From Clitopilus passeckerianus (Eukaryota > Basidiomycota > Agaricomycetes > Agaricales > Entolomataceae), in contig CALYLX010000026.1 of assembly GCA_944990035.1 (NCBI GenBank), positions 372,001 through 436,000 on the forward strand: a stretch of 64,000 bases of DNA. The letters are read 5' to 3'. Shown here piece by piece: positions 54,770 through 64,000 of the stretch; the first letter of the stretch is position 1, and each line of letters starts with the position of its first letter. The position numbers and the translations under genes are program-made. Under the pieces are notes generated by a model. The model was not told the origin of the DNA. It saw only the letters and a list, made by a program, of their open reading frames with translations, and did not search any database.

Positions 54770-57440
54770 CATATCCGTAGGTGTACATAGAAGAATACGC
54801 CGCCTCCGTCTACCGAAAACTGGCCGGACTTGGTAGAAGAAGGCATACGGCCGGAAGGAATGCGCGGAGGGCAGATACGACCGGATATGTCATGACACGT
54901 CGCGTAGATCTTCTTCCGTAGGGAAACTGGGAGACGCCAGAACTCCATCCGACTAAAACTCGACATCGTCGGTGTCTTCATCATGCTGCCATAAACTATC
55001 AGTAAGAGGTAGAGATGGCAACGAGGGAATACGAACTTGGGTTATCGAGGGTTGGAGGAGGAGTAGAGGTGAAATGGCACGGGGCAGTTGTCGTAGATAG
55101 AACCACCTTGGTGGTCTCACGTGTACAATGGTCGTACGGAGAATATCGTGACATGTCCATGTAGACTGGTGATGGCGAGGATAATCAAAGGGCAACGGGA
55201 AGTAGAGAGGTGTGGTCTCGATGCGTTCAGCTCGATAGAGGACGGAACGGCGACGACACAGGTCTCTGGTGAGTGCGCGGGGGGAGAGAAGCCACAGTGA
55301 AGATACGGAAAAGATGATGGGGACGGTGATGAGACGAGGGGAGAGTACTTGAGTACCGGGTCGGGGTTGGGGCTCAGAATAGCGAAATGTTTACGCCAGT
55401 ATAGACCTGGACGTAGTGAAGCTATCATGCGGTATCCTTAGGCTGATCAGAGTAAGTGGTGGTGGAGAGGAGTGGATGTTCGGCGTGTTCAGCGCAGTCG
55501 AACGAGCCTAGGAACGGAATGGCGATGGTATGGGTCCCTGATGAGTGCGTGGAGGGAGAGGAGCCATGGTGAAGATATGGAAAGGATGCTGAGGGCCACA
55601 ATGACGAGACGAGGTGTGAGTACTTGAGTACTGATTCGGTGACGTGAATGTTGAGGCCAGTCGAGACGTGGACTTGGTGGACGTATTCACGTGGTATCCT
55701 CAAGACTGGGTGGCATTCGACTCTCCCTCCATCGTACTGCCCGATCGTCTTATCCTCCTCCATCGTTAATCCAGGCATTTCTTCCTCTCTCTCTCATGTT
55801 CCTCAATATCCCATACCCCGTACCCAACTTCGCCCGTGGCTATCAGCGTTACGCAGTCCTCCTGTATCGATTCTGTCCGTCCCGTTGGTAAAATCGCTAA
55901 GCGCAGGCGTATATGGAGAAGGATCCGCTGCGCCTCTCGAAAACCGATCAGGGACGAAAAGGTTGAGAGTACGGCGTTGAAATAGGGGCGCCGAATATCC
56001 CAATAACTCGGACGAGACGAAATGGTTCTCCTGGAGACGTCTGCTATGTTGGTCGCAGGAGTAAAGGGTTGGCGATGGGTGTGCGTCCTGCCGAGGACGA
56101 CAGGCGGTTAAGGACCTGATGATGCAGTGCAGGGTGATTCGGCGGGAAGTGAGGGCGGGAAGGTTCGAATGCAGGCAGTGCTGCGCCAACGCCGACGGGA
56201 TGATGAAGGGTTAACGAAATGTGGGTGTTTTCGGGGCATCTGAAACAAGCCCAGCTTTCCCCCACTCCCACAACTGCTTCATAGAAGCCTAATGGTCGCC
56301 AATCCATGAGACTCCCAATGGATCTGGTTCTCCTCGCCTTGTGAACCTATCCACGGACCACAAGGGGGCGCATTCCGTCTCTCCTTCCCTCAACTTCTTC
56401 TCCTCGCCTCGTGCCTTGAAAACCTTCGTCGTTGTGCCATATATAGAGAACGTTTGGCGTGATCAGCGAGGATGGCGAACGTGGGTGGAGGGCCAGTATG
56501 AAGATTCGAGAGAGAGCGTTCAACGTCGTGACGCAGGAATCGGGGTCATCGTCATCGATAGAGACTCAGGGACCATGGGGCCTCACATTCAACCGGGTCA
56601 CTACTACCTGACGATGTGAGAAGGTGGGTTCTTCAGGAGATGCTACTATGGCGGATGTGTGGTGTGGTAACAACATGGAAGGGTTGGAGAAGAAGGGCCA
56701 TCCGATTATATGCATGTCGTGGGCTGTATCAGGGAGGGATGCTGACGAGCGAGGACAATGGATATTTTAAGGTCGCCGGGGACAGCAGTATCGTGACTCG
56801 CACAGAAGGAGCCGTTGGAGACAGAAACCAGAGCGAGGAGAGAGGTAGATATGAGAGCCGGTCAGGCAAAATGACGTTGCCGCCTAAAAGCTAAAGTCCC
56901 TCAATCTGCTCGGGAAAGGTCAGATAGTGAAGTACAGAGTGGTCTGTTTTACATACCTCTAGCCCCTTGGGTGAATAGGGCTGTCGTAGAGGAGGCGAGG
57001 GAAGTGTGCGACTTTTCCAGTGCTATCGCGTTGTGTGGTAAGGTACGAGCCATATGAGGGATGTGCGTATTGGGGACGAGTGCCGGTGATGGTAGGCCAG
57101 AACCAAGAGCATCAGCGAGGGTAGCAGAAGGTGCACGTAGCCTGACGTAGCGTGTATCAGCAGCGGTTGGAGGGAGAATCCAGAGCGAAGAGAGAGATAG
57201 ACGACTGAGTTTGTCGTGCAAAATGACGTAGCCGCCGCAATGCTAAAGTTCGTCAATCTGCTCAGGAAAGGTCAGATATTGAAGTACGCAGAGGTCCATA
57301 TGGTATACCTCTACCCTCGAAGAAACAAGTGAACGAACTTCAAGGTGTAAATCGAACTATATCGTGGTGGTGTGGAAGAGAACGACGGAGGATCGTGGCA
57401 GGAGATCAACAAGCGGATCGCTTACATCAGCCGTTGATTC
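54770..57440 (+). repeat. Dispersed repeat R1, rearranged long copy with two 3' ends
   Basis: Begins with the GGTGTACATAGAAGAATA block (compare 44560), continues through CTTCTCCTCGCCTCGTGCCTT at about 56397, and has two successive R1 3' ends, one truncated at about 56830-56990 and one complete at 57170-57440. The minus-strand frame 56949-57221 with LHDKLSRLSLSSLWILPP corresponds to the peptide-like stretch of the inverted copies. Confidence 0.6.
55175..55695 (+). repeat. Tandem duplication of about 255 bp inside R1
   Basis: Two successive units share GGAACGG...GGCGA, TGATGAGTGCG-like, GAGAAGCCACAGTGAAGATA (second unit GAGGAGCCATGGTGAAGATA), GACGAGACGAGG-like and GAGTACTTGAGTAC. On the minus strand both encode a related peptide with VLKYS.LVSS and FPYLH.G.SP, though neither is complete. 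Confidence 0.75.
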
Positions 57441-57639
57441 GCTGGTCGACCAAGTCCCGTCGGTCCCTTTCAGTTCGGCTTCTCAATCGCTTCAACCTAC
57501 GATAACATTCACAATTATATGCTAGGCTAGGCCTTATTAACATCCTCGATTGGTATATTTGACATCTGTGGGTTGCCTAAGTCCGACACAATCCCGATCA
57601 TCTTGCATCACCCTTGGCAATCCCAGTTCGATTGCAAAC

Positions 57640-58830
57640 ACAGTGGCATGGCGTAGCAGTAAATGCGCTTCTAGTACGAAGCTTCGGAATAACTCGACGA
57701 GACTCTGTTCAAATCAGGCTCATGGCGTATGGAACCTTGGGGATTGGCTTTACCTTTTTGACTCAATCATTGACGTTCTCGATATCAATTCTAGTAGGTT
57801 GACGATTGACGGCGGCAAGATACCCAATGATTCTGCCCTAATTGTGCGAATATCGTGCGAGGATCCAGAGTCTCCTTAGTAGCATCAAAAATCATCTATA
57901 ATGTCGTTGAGATAAGACTCGCTGGCTCAACGGTAAACGCCGCATGATTCTTGATCAAGGCGCAAAGATTGCCTGGTTGCACCAGGTCGCCAGCATGAAA
58001 TTTACGAGCGTGTCGTTTTGAAACTAGATCTGGTTCTTGCGTATAAGGAGGGATACTTGCGTCCTGCTTTCTCGAGAACCTTACCAGAGAGATAGAGTTC
58101 GCTGGCACGTTGGAAGGCGCAGCGGTTGCCTCTTTTATCCAAGCAAGTTGGGTTGGGACCGAATTTAAAGGTGTTATAGAATGATTCTTCCTCACAACCA
58201 CGTCCAACAACATCGTCAACGAAGGCTTGCTAGTCTGCTGGTATCCACAATCTTGCATCTGCGAAGATCAGGAAGAGGTCGCCTGTTCGAATCAGGCTAA
58301 CACTTAATAGTTGACGGCCGTTACTTTCTTATGCAATGCACACTTGACTAAATACAGTCCAAGGTTTTACGTACTCTTCTCGCTTCGATTCACCTCGACC
58401 GTCTCCGCTGGAAGCACTGCTTCGCGTGGCCAGAAGTCGTGAATGGTTCCGGAGGCTCGGTCCGGAAATTGTTCAACCTCGGTTTTCACACTGATGCACC
58501 GTCAAATGGCGCGATAGCCCAGAGGTTGTTGCGGTAACATCTTGATCAACGAAGTCGCTGGTTCGAAGCCGATTCGTTGAATAATATTGATATGACATAT
58601 ATCTTTTTAAGACAACTACAACAATCTATACCCTTCGCATCGCCCTGGCCGTTCAGGCAGTAAATAATCTTTTCCTTTCCTCACGAGCTACTTGCTTCCG
58701 AACCGTGAAGTGGGTGGATGGAATCACGCAAGGTACCCATCAAGCCAAGCAAAGCATGTTCACAGACGGCGCCATAGCCTAGTGGCTAGCGCGTACTCTA
58801 CCCTGTTCGAACCAGGCATGTAGCAAGTCA
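57640..58830 (+). repeat. Cluster of five tRNA-derived SINE remnants
   Basis: Units at 57640-57725 (TGGCGTAGCAGTAAATGCG and TGTTCAAATCAGG), 57900-58000 (CTCGCTGGCTCAACGGTAAA), 58255-58300 (GGTCGCCTGTTCGAATCAGG), 58505-58590 (GGTAACATCTTGATCAACGA and GCTGGTTCGAAGC) and 58764-58830 (CCATAGCCTAGTGGCTAGCG and CCTGTTCGAACCAGG). All have pol III box-like motifs; none has a full cloverleaf. Confidence 0.65.
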
Positions 58831-58839
58831 TACAGTGCT

Positions 58840-59290
58840 CGCAAAAAGGTGTTCCTGAACGAGGATAGCTTGTTAAACTAGAGGTATAGAGTCGTTGAAG
58901 ATGGTCTGTGCCCTCAAGAATACGTCAGGAACTCGTGGATAATAGGAGCCATACTTGAGTGCTTAAGCTTTCGTCTCAGTTGACCTGATGATCGACACGT
59001 TTATGCGTTATTACAGCAGGCAAAATCAAGGTATTCTAATACTAGTTGAGTGAAATATGGTGCTCTCCGGGCTACCGAACCTGATTGGTTGGAGGGTTAG
59101 TACAATATAATAGAGAGAAGCTATTATTAGCTTCTCCGTTGCATGGAAAAGCAGGCACGGTTGCCAACTCATGTGGACTTTATGCGCGATAATCATTTGA
59201 GGACGGTGTGGTCTCAGCTCGTATAATCTCGCAATCAGCCTGCTTTCACGGCCATCAAGGATCCGCAGTCGAGATGCAACAGTTACTCGT
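58840..59290. other. No gene recognised
   Basis: AT-rich, with a short hairpin-like AGAGAAGCTATTATTAGCTT at 59115. Upstream flank of the GPI-type gene. Confidence 0.4.
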
Positions 59291-59296
59291 GTCCAG

Positions 59297-59302
59297 TATA
59301 AA
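59297..59302 (+). promoter_or_regulatory. TATA box of GPI-type gene, copy 1
   Basis: TATAAA in CCAGTATAAAGG, about 100 bp before the ATG. Confidence 0.6.
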
Positions 59303-59398
59303 GGTGTGAACCGGCCTCCAGAACGTTAAAAGCAGGATCGTGTTTTTTGACATCACAGGTGTGACGCCCGTCCAGGTCATCAACGTACTCTTCCTAAA

Positions 59399-60136
59399 AT
59401 GAAGGCCACGATCAACCTCTCTCTGCTTGCTCTCTCTATAGCAGGTAGCGTATTATTTTGAATTCCGAGAACACGTCTACACATTGTTTGACTCGAAATT
59501 CTAGCATGCAACGCAGCGACTATTACCCTCTATCAAGTAGCCGCGACGACTTTCACAGAGTTTGGGAGTCTCCCCACAGGTTCAGGCACGATTGAAGCTA
59601 TCGGAACAAATGCGAATGGCGCTACGACCTATCATGAACACAACGTCTATAGCGTCTACGTCGGGGTAGTAGCTCCCGGAGGGGTTATTGTCACAGGAAC
59701 TGGGACAGCGGCGAAGACGGTTACGGCGCCCCCTGGGCAAGCAACTACGCTCACATTCACGGGCGAGCCACAGACTGCTGACGGTGAGAACGCTTCCCTC
59801 CCTCCTTGTCCGTACTGAATTAACTGGTATGATTTTTTTTACATGTTTGTAGTTACGATTGTGGCTGAAGCCTCGCACTACGTGGTGCACAATCAAGCGT
59901 CTGGATTCCCCGAGGCAAGCGCAAGCTGTGACCTTGACGGGAAAGGCGGAGGAGCATGCGTCCAGGAAGCCTGGTTCTCTGGTGAACCCACCGTAACGAC
60001 ATCATGGACAGGAAGTGCCGTTCCTATTGCCACCTTTGTCACGGAGGACGGAAAGAATAGTGCCAGCTCGTCCTTCCGAGGTTTAGCTCTGAACACCGTA
60101 GTGCCGGTCATGATTCTCGGTGCCCTGTTTGCTTGA
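59399..60136 (+). CDS. Secreted, probably GPI-anchored protein, copy 1
   Basis: Three exons, 59399-59444, 59505-59783 and 59853-60136, encode 202 residues. Signal peptide MKATINLSLLALSIAA; then GSGTIEAIGTNANGATTYHE, a segment rich in Thr, Val and Gly, TIVAEASHYVVH, CDLDGKGGGAC, TSWTGSAVPIATFVTEDGKN, and a C-terminal tail VVPVMILGALFA. Both introns are phase 1 at the same codons as in copies 2 and 3. A tandem paralogue follows 585 bp downstream. Likely anchored at the cell surface; role unknown. Confidence 0.88.
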
Positions 60137-60721
60137 GGGCAACGATTATCGCCGAATCTGTTTAAGAGTTTGGGTGCACGGTCTCATATATTCTGACGTG
60201 CTAGAGTAGGCTTTCGCGAGATGATCTTGCGCCCCAGGCTGTGTACTCAGAGAACAAGCTGATGAGGGACACTGAGCGTCCACCTTTGGTTCATAAACAC
60301 CTTGTTCTGTAGAAATCTATTTGAGGTCGCACCGGAACGTTTTCCAAATCACCAGTCAGGCGTTGAAAACGGATATGCTTCGTTTTGAAACAAGTAGTCA
60401 AAGTGCCCAAGACAGCCGCCGACAACGAAGAAGCGGGGGAAGAAGCGGATGAACAGGGAAAAGAAGGAGATGAACAAGGAAAAGAAGCCGAGGATGCACC
60501 AAGAACCTAAATGGAACGAGCCTGGAACTATCAGAGAAGCCTGCATACTGCTACGAGGCCGCCGCAAGATCCTGACTTGTGTCTTGAACAGTTAGACGAG
60601 CAAATGTTCGAGCAATCCCGCAGCACAGGTGTGGCAGGAGATCGTAAAGGTGTCCCAGCGTATTGGAACTACGAGAACCGGAAGGGTAAGGACCTATCCA
60701 CAATCGACGTACTCTCCCTCA

Positions 60722-61468
60722 ATGAAGGTCACGACCGCCCTCTCTCTGCTTTCTCTCTCAGCAGGTAGCGTATTGTTTCTGAATTCCGAGAACAAGTCTA
60801 CACATCGTTTGACACGAAATTCTAGCATGCAACGCAGCGACCATTACCCTCTATCGAGTGCTTCCGACGGCAATACCTGGAAATATCAACACAGGTTCAG
60901 GCACAATTGAAGCTATCGGGACAGACGCAAGCGGCGCTACGACCTACGATGAACGTCACGTCTTTAGCGCCTACGACGAGCAAGTTTTTTCGGGGGGTGT
61001 TATTGTCACCGAAACTGGGACAGCTGCAAGGACGTTTACGGTGCCGCCTGGGTCCGCGACGACGGTAACACACACGAAGGACCCAATCACTTATGAAGGT
61101 GAGAATGCTTCCCTCCCTCTTTGTCCGAGCTGGATTAACTGCTTTGGATCCTTTTCTTTCTTTACTTGTATGTAGCTACGATTGTGGCTGATGCTTCGCA
61201 CTACGTTGTGCACCAACTACCAAAATCTGGATGGGGATGGGCTGGGGCAAGCAGGAGCTGTGACCTTGACGGGAAAGGCGGAGGAGCATGCGTTCAGGCA
61301 CAGTGGTATTACGGCCAACCAACCGCAACGACATCATGGACAGGAAGTGCCTTTCCGATTGCCACCTTTGTCACGGATGACGGGAAGAATAGTGCTGGCT
61401 CGTTCTTCCGAGGTTCAGCTCTGAGCGCTGTAGTGCCTATAATGATTCTCGGTATTCTGTTTGCTTGA
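60722..61468 (+). CDS. Secreted, probably GPI-anchored protein, copy 2
   Basis: Exons 60722-60764, 60826-61098 and 61176-61468 encode 202 residues, the same length as copy 1. Signal peptide MKVTTALSLLSLSAA; conserved blocks GSGTIEAIGTDASGATTYDE, TIVADASHYVVH, CDLDGKGGGAC and VVPIMILGILFA. Intron 1 is nearly identical to that of copy 1 (GTAGCGTATT at the donor, CGAAATTCTAG at the acceptor), so the tandem duplication is fairly recent or the copies undergo conversion. No clear TATA box; its upstream spacer holds a purine-rich 21-bp duplication at about 60445-60490. Confidence 0.88.
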
Positions 61469-61469
61469 G

Positions 61470-62165
61470 AACAATGATTATCGCCGACTTCGGGTACGCG
61501 GCCTTGTATCGCAATGCCAATCACGACTGCCTATTCGCGCCGAGCTGCTAGAGTATGCCTCTCCGAGAATTTGTCGTACCCTCGCCATTTACTCGCATGA
61601 CGAACTATTGACGGATACTGAGTATCCACCTTGGATTCATGGACGAGTAAAATCCAAGTGACAAACCTCGTTCAGTAGAAATCCATATATTGTTACACCA
61701 GAATGGTTACTCGATTGCCAGCGAGGCGTCAATGAATGGTAGATTTCGTGCTGTAGTCGAGGTACAGTGTAGCATGCGTGTAATTGTAAACTTGGACGGG
61801 CCATCGTACTGTACCAATTCTCCTCCCGTACGAACCTCCAACCGCTAACCAACGACCAGAGGTCCCACTTGCGGATGGCCACGACATGAAAAGTCCAAAT
61901 ATGGATCGGTCCCTTGCGGTGAAAACGTACACCGCCATCACCTTCGGTTCTCCGCCGCGAGCTGAACGGAAATCAGACGTCATATACAGACTCCAGACCG
62001 ATACCTGGCAGAATGGGTGGGATATCCGCACAGGGGAGATGACAGTAAAATGACCAAACAGGAATCGTTGATGAGAAGCGAGAACCATGCCATGACGTCG
62101 AAGAACATTCAGGGTCGCCCTAGCACTGATCACCTCCAAGCTCGCCAGTAGCATTCATATTACTA
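61470..62165. other. No gene recognised
   Basis: A minus-strand frame of 141 codons at 61729-62154 has no motif and no paralogue in the window; treated as chance. Confidence 0.4.
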
Positions 62166-62169
62166 GGTA

Positions 62170-63690
62170 GAACGAAGTTCGAATTTGGAGATCAGGTTGA
62201 CGAATGTCAACAAACGGGAACGTCCTGAGGCAGAACCTAGACATCACGAGAAAGATCTCCCGTGAGCTGAACGAAATCAACGACTTCCACGACACCCAGC
62301 ATAAGGAAGGACATAAGATTTGATTGTAGAAGCAAAAAGAGCAAAAGCGTCGAGTATAGTTTGCAGATGGGAGAACTACGACGGAGGTAAGAGATAAGGT
62401 ATAACATTCCTCGCTCGTGGTACCTACCTAACAACTCTATACCCGAGAACAACAGTGTCCGGGCCTGAAGGTGGGATATCCCTGCGATTGCGCAGGCGGA
62501 GGACGGGACGAAACAGCCGGACGTAAGAGGAATGGTATGTCGAAGCCTCGGTATGGTGTCAATGTAGGGATGTTCGGCGAGATCTTGGCTCCACCAGGCT
62601 GAACCTGGGGTGTCTTCTTCCTTCAACGCCTCTTCCCTCCCTCTTCCCTTCCTTTCTCCCTCAACTTCTTCTCCCTCGAGCCAAGGCCAGCCATCCGTAT
62701 GGCGTACATAGAGAGGTATCTGTGGTGAGGATCCTAGGGCGATAATGTCGTGGAGTATCATATTAACCAAAGGGCGGTCGTTTCGAGAAGGAGGTTGAAG
62801 CTTGAAGGGCGTGACCAGCTGGGTATCGTCTTGACCAGGGGGAGCTCGTCGCCCATCTCCACCCCTCTCCACGGCGCATACGATAGGATCCAAGCTCGGG
62901 TGAGGGTGGGGAGTGCGAGGGTAATGGATGGCGAGTGACCTCCAAGCATTCGAGGCCTTGGCGTGGCCACCTTCTGGGGTAGGGAAACGTCGACCCCATC
63001 ACTGACACCGCCCTCGCCAACTCCGTTACATCCAACGGACTCCACGTCACCAAATATCCCTCCTTAGTCGTCGAGTCTTCACCAGACCCCTTCGTTGAAT
63101 TTGTCGTTGGGGAACGCTGGACAGGTCGACCAGATAACGCCGCCTCGTGTCAGGATAGCCGTAGCATGAAGCAGCGGTCGTACTTGCTGAGCTTGCTGAG
63201 GTAGAGGTAGTGCAGTAGATACCAGACAGAATTACGGGGCAGTTGTCAGAGGAGGATTATACGTGCATCGTGGTGGAGGAAAGTGACGAGCAGATCGCGC
63301 GTATAGGTGGCATCAAGGCTAGGGAATATACGAGAGCATGTGGAGCCACCGGAAGTCAGCCTTGTCGCGAAAGGAGCGGCTCTTTTTGTAGCGGGTAGAG
63401 GAAGGGCCCAGAGCGAAGAGATATAGGGAAGCGAGGTTGTCGAGTAGAGATGTGGGTAGGTCAGGACAGATTGTTCAACAGGGTGAATCTGGTCAAAAAA
63501 AACGTCAGAGAGAATAGGTAGATAACATCAGTATGACGTACCTCTAGTAGTAGCCAGGATGTATAACGAATCCAGGAGCTTCGAGTTCGAAAAGTAGGCC
63601 ATACTGTGGTGGTGGTGGAACAGAGCGAAGGAGGATGATGGCTGCAAATCAACCAAGCGAACGGCTTACATCAGCGACCAACCCTCTGAC
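62170..63690 (+). repeat. Dispersed repeat R1, long copy
   Basis: Has the CTTCTTCTCCCTCGAGCC block (62665), GCGTACATAGAGAGGTAT (62702), the GAGCGAAGAGATATAGG tract (63411) and the end AACCAAGCGAACGGCTTACA (63651). The minus-strand frame of 218 codons at 62237-62893 crosses several of these blocks and is not conserved in other copies, so it is not called. Confidence 0.55.
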
Positions 63691-63839
63691 ATTGACTTAA
63701 AAGTCGCCTTGAATTTCATCTATGCTTGGTAGGAGAGGCAAAGGCCAGAGCACATGGTTACGTATACCAGCTATAAAGTCGAAACAGTGAGCATGAACTT
63801 TAAACCTATGAGGTTTTTTTTCGATCTAGCTACTCAAAC

Positions 63840-63920
63840 TGCCGGATAGTCTGGTGGCAAAAGCGACATCACCGTGGATCCTTCCACCAATAGATCACCT
63901 GTTCGAATCGGAGATATGTC
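63840..63920 (+). repeat. tRNA-derived SINE remnant
   Basis: GGATAGTCTGGTGGCAAAAG (A box region) and CACCTGTTCGAATCGG (B box); the part between, with GTGGATCC, matches the reverse of 19680-19765. Confidence 0.6.
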
Positions 63921-64000
63921 GTATACAAAATCCTCAAAGAGCTTTTTGGTTGCTCTCCGTAGCCTGATTGAGGTTAAGCGTGGTCAAACTCATATATTGT

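Noticed and set aside
62237..62893. Minus-strand open frame of 218 codons
   Set aside because: Lies within an R1 copy and crosses blocks that are not open in the other copies.

Overview
The window looks like repeat-rich, gene-poor DNA from a filamentous basidiomycete, most likely an Agaricomycete. The reasons are introns of roughly 48-75 nt with GT...AG ends, a fungal-type Helitron, a chromodomain Ty3/gypsy element, a DIRS/Crypton-type tyrosine recombinase fragment, and several small families of secreted or lineage-specific proteins. No rRNA gene and no convincing intact tRNA gene was seen. All splice structures here were built by eye and are models.

Layout. 0-20 kb: degenerate repeats, many tRNA-derived SINE remnants, two members of a small duplicated family (4476-4861 and 10010-10482, both minus), a tyrosine recombinase fragment (7586-7874), a MITE (14338-14598) and a secreted cysteine-rich gene (17007-17458). 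20.2-33 kb: a Helitron on the minus strand carrying a RepHel gene (20297-31812) and an upstream gene (31879-32999) that may encode an RPA-like protein. RepHel is split by a 7,247-bp Ty3/gypsy retrotransposon on the plus strand (22536-29782) with two identical 485-bp LTRs and a perfect 5-bp target duplication. 33-40 kb: an MFS transporter fragment, a second secreted cysteine-rich gene (36774-37252) and more repeats. 40-44 kb: two diverged copies of a short Kre9/Knh1-like secreted gene flanking a cupin gene. 44-64 kb: several long copies of one dispersed repeat (called R1 here), two more members of the small duplicated family, and three members of a secreted, probably GPI-anchored family (49797-50572 minus; 59399-60136 and 60722-61468 plus, in tandem).

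How parts work together. In the retrotransposon, 11 nt just after the 5' LTR are complementary to 11 nt inside the LTR that start 33 bp after the TATA box. This is the arrangement of Tf1/sushi-type self-primed elements, and the chromodomain at the C-terminus of the integrase agrees with that clade. Removing the retrotransposon plus one copy of its target duplication rejoins the RepHel reading frame exactly. RepHel has a separate frameshift near 31345, and the young retrotransposon has several single-base shifts next to homopolymers, so either the elements are dead or the assembly has homopolymer errors.

Points most worth a second look: the apparent 2-nt microexon shared by both Kre9-like genes, the self-priming signal, the two accessory reading frames between pol and the 3' LTR, and the paralogous cysteine-rich secreted genes with a third, decayed copy at 330-600.
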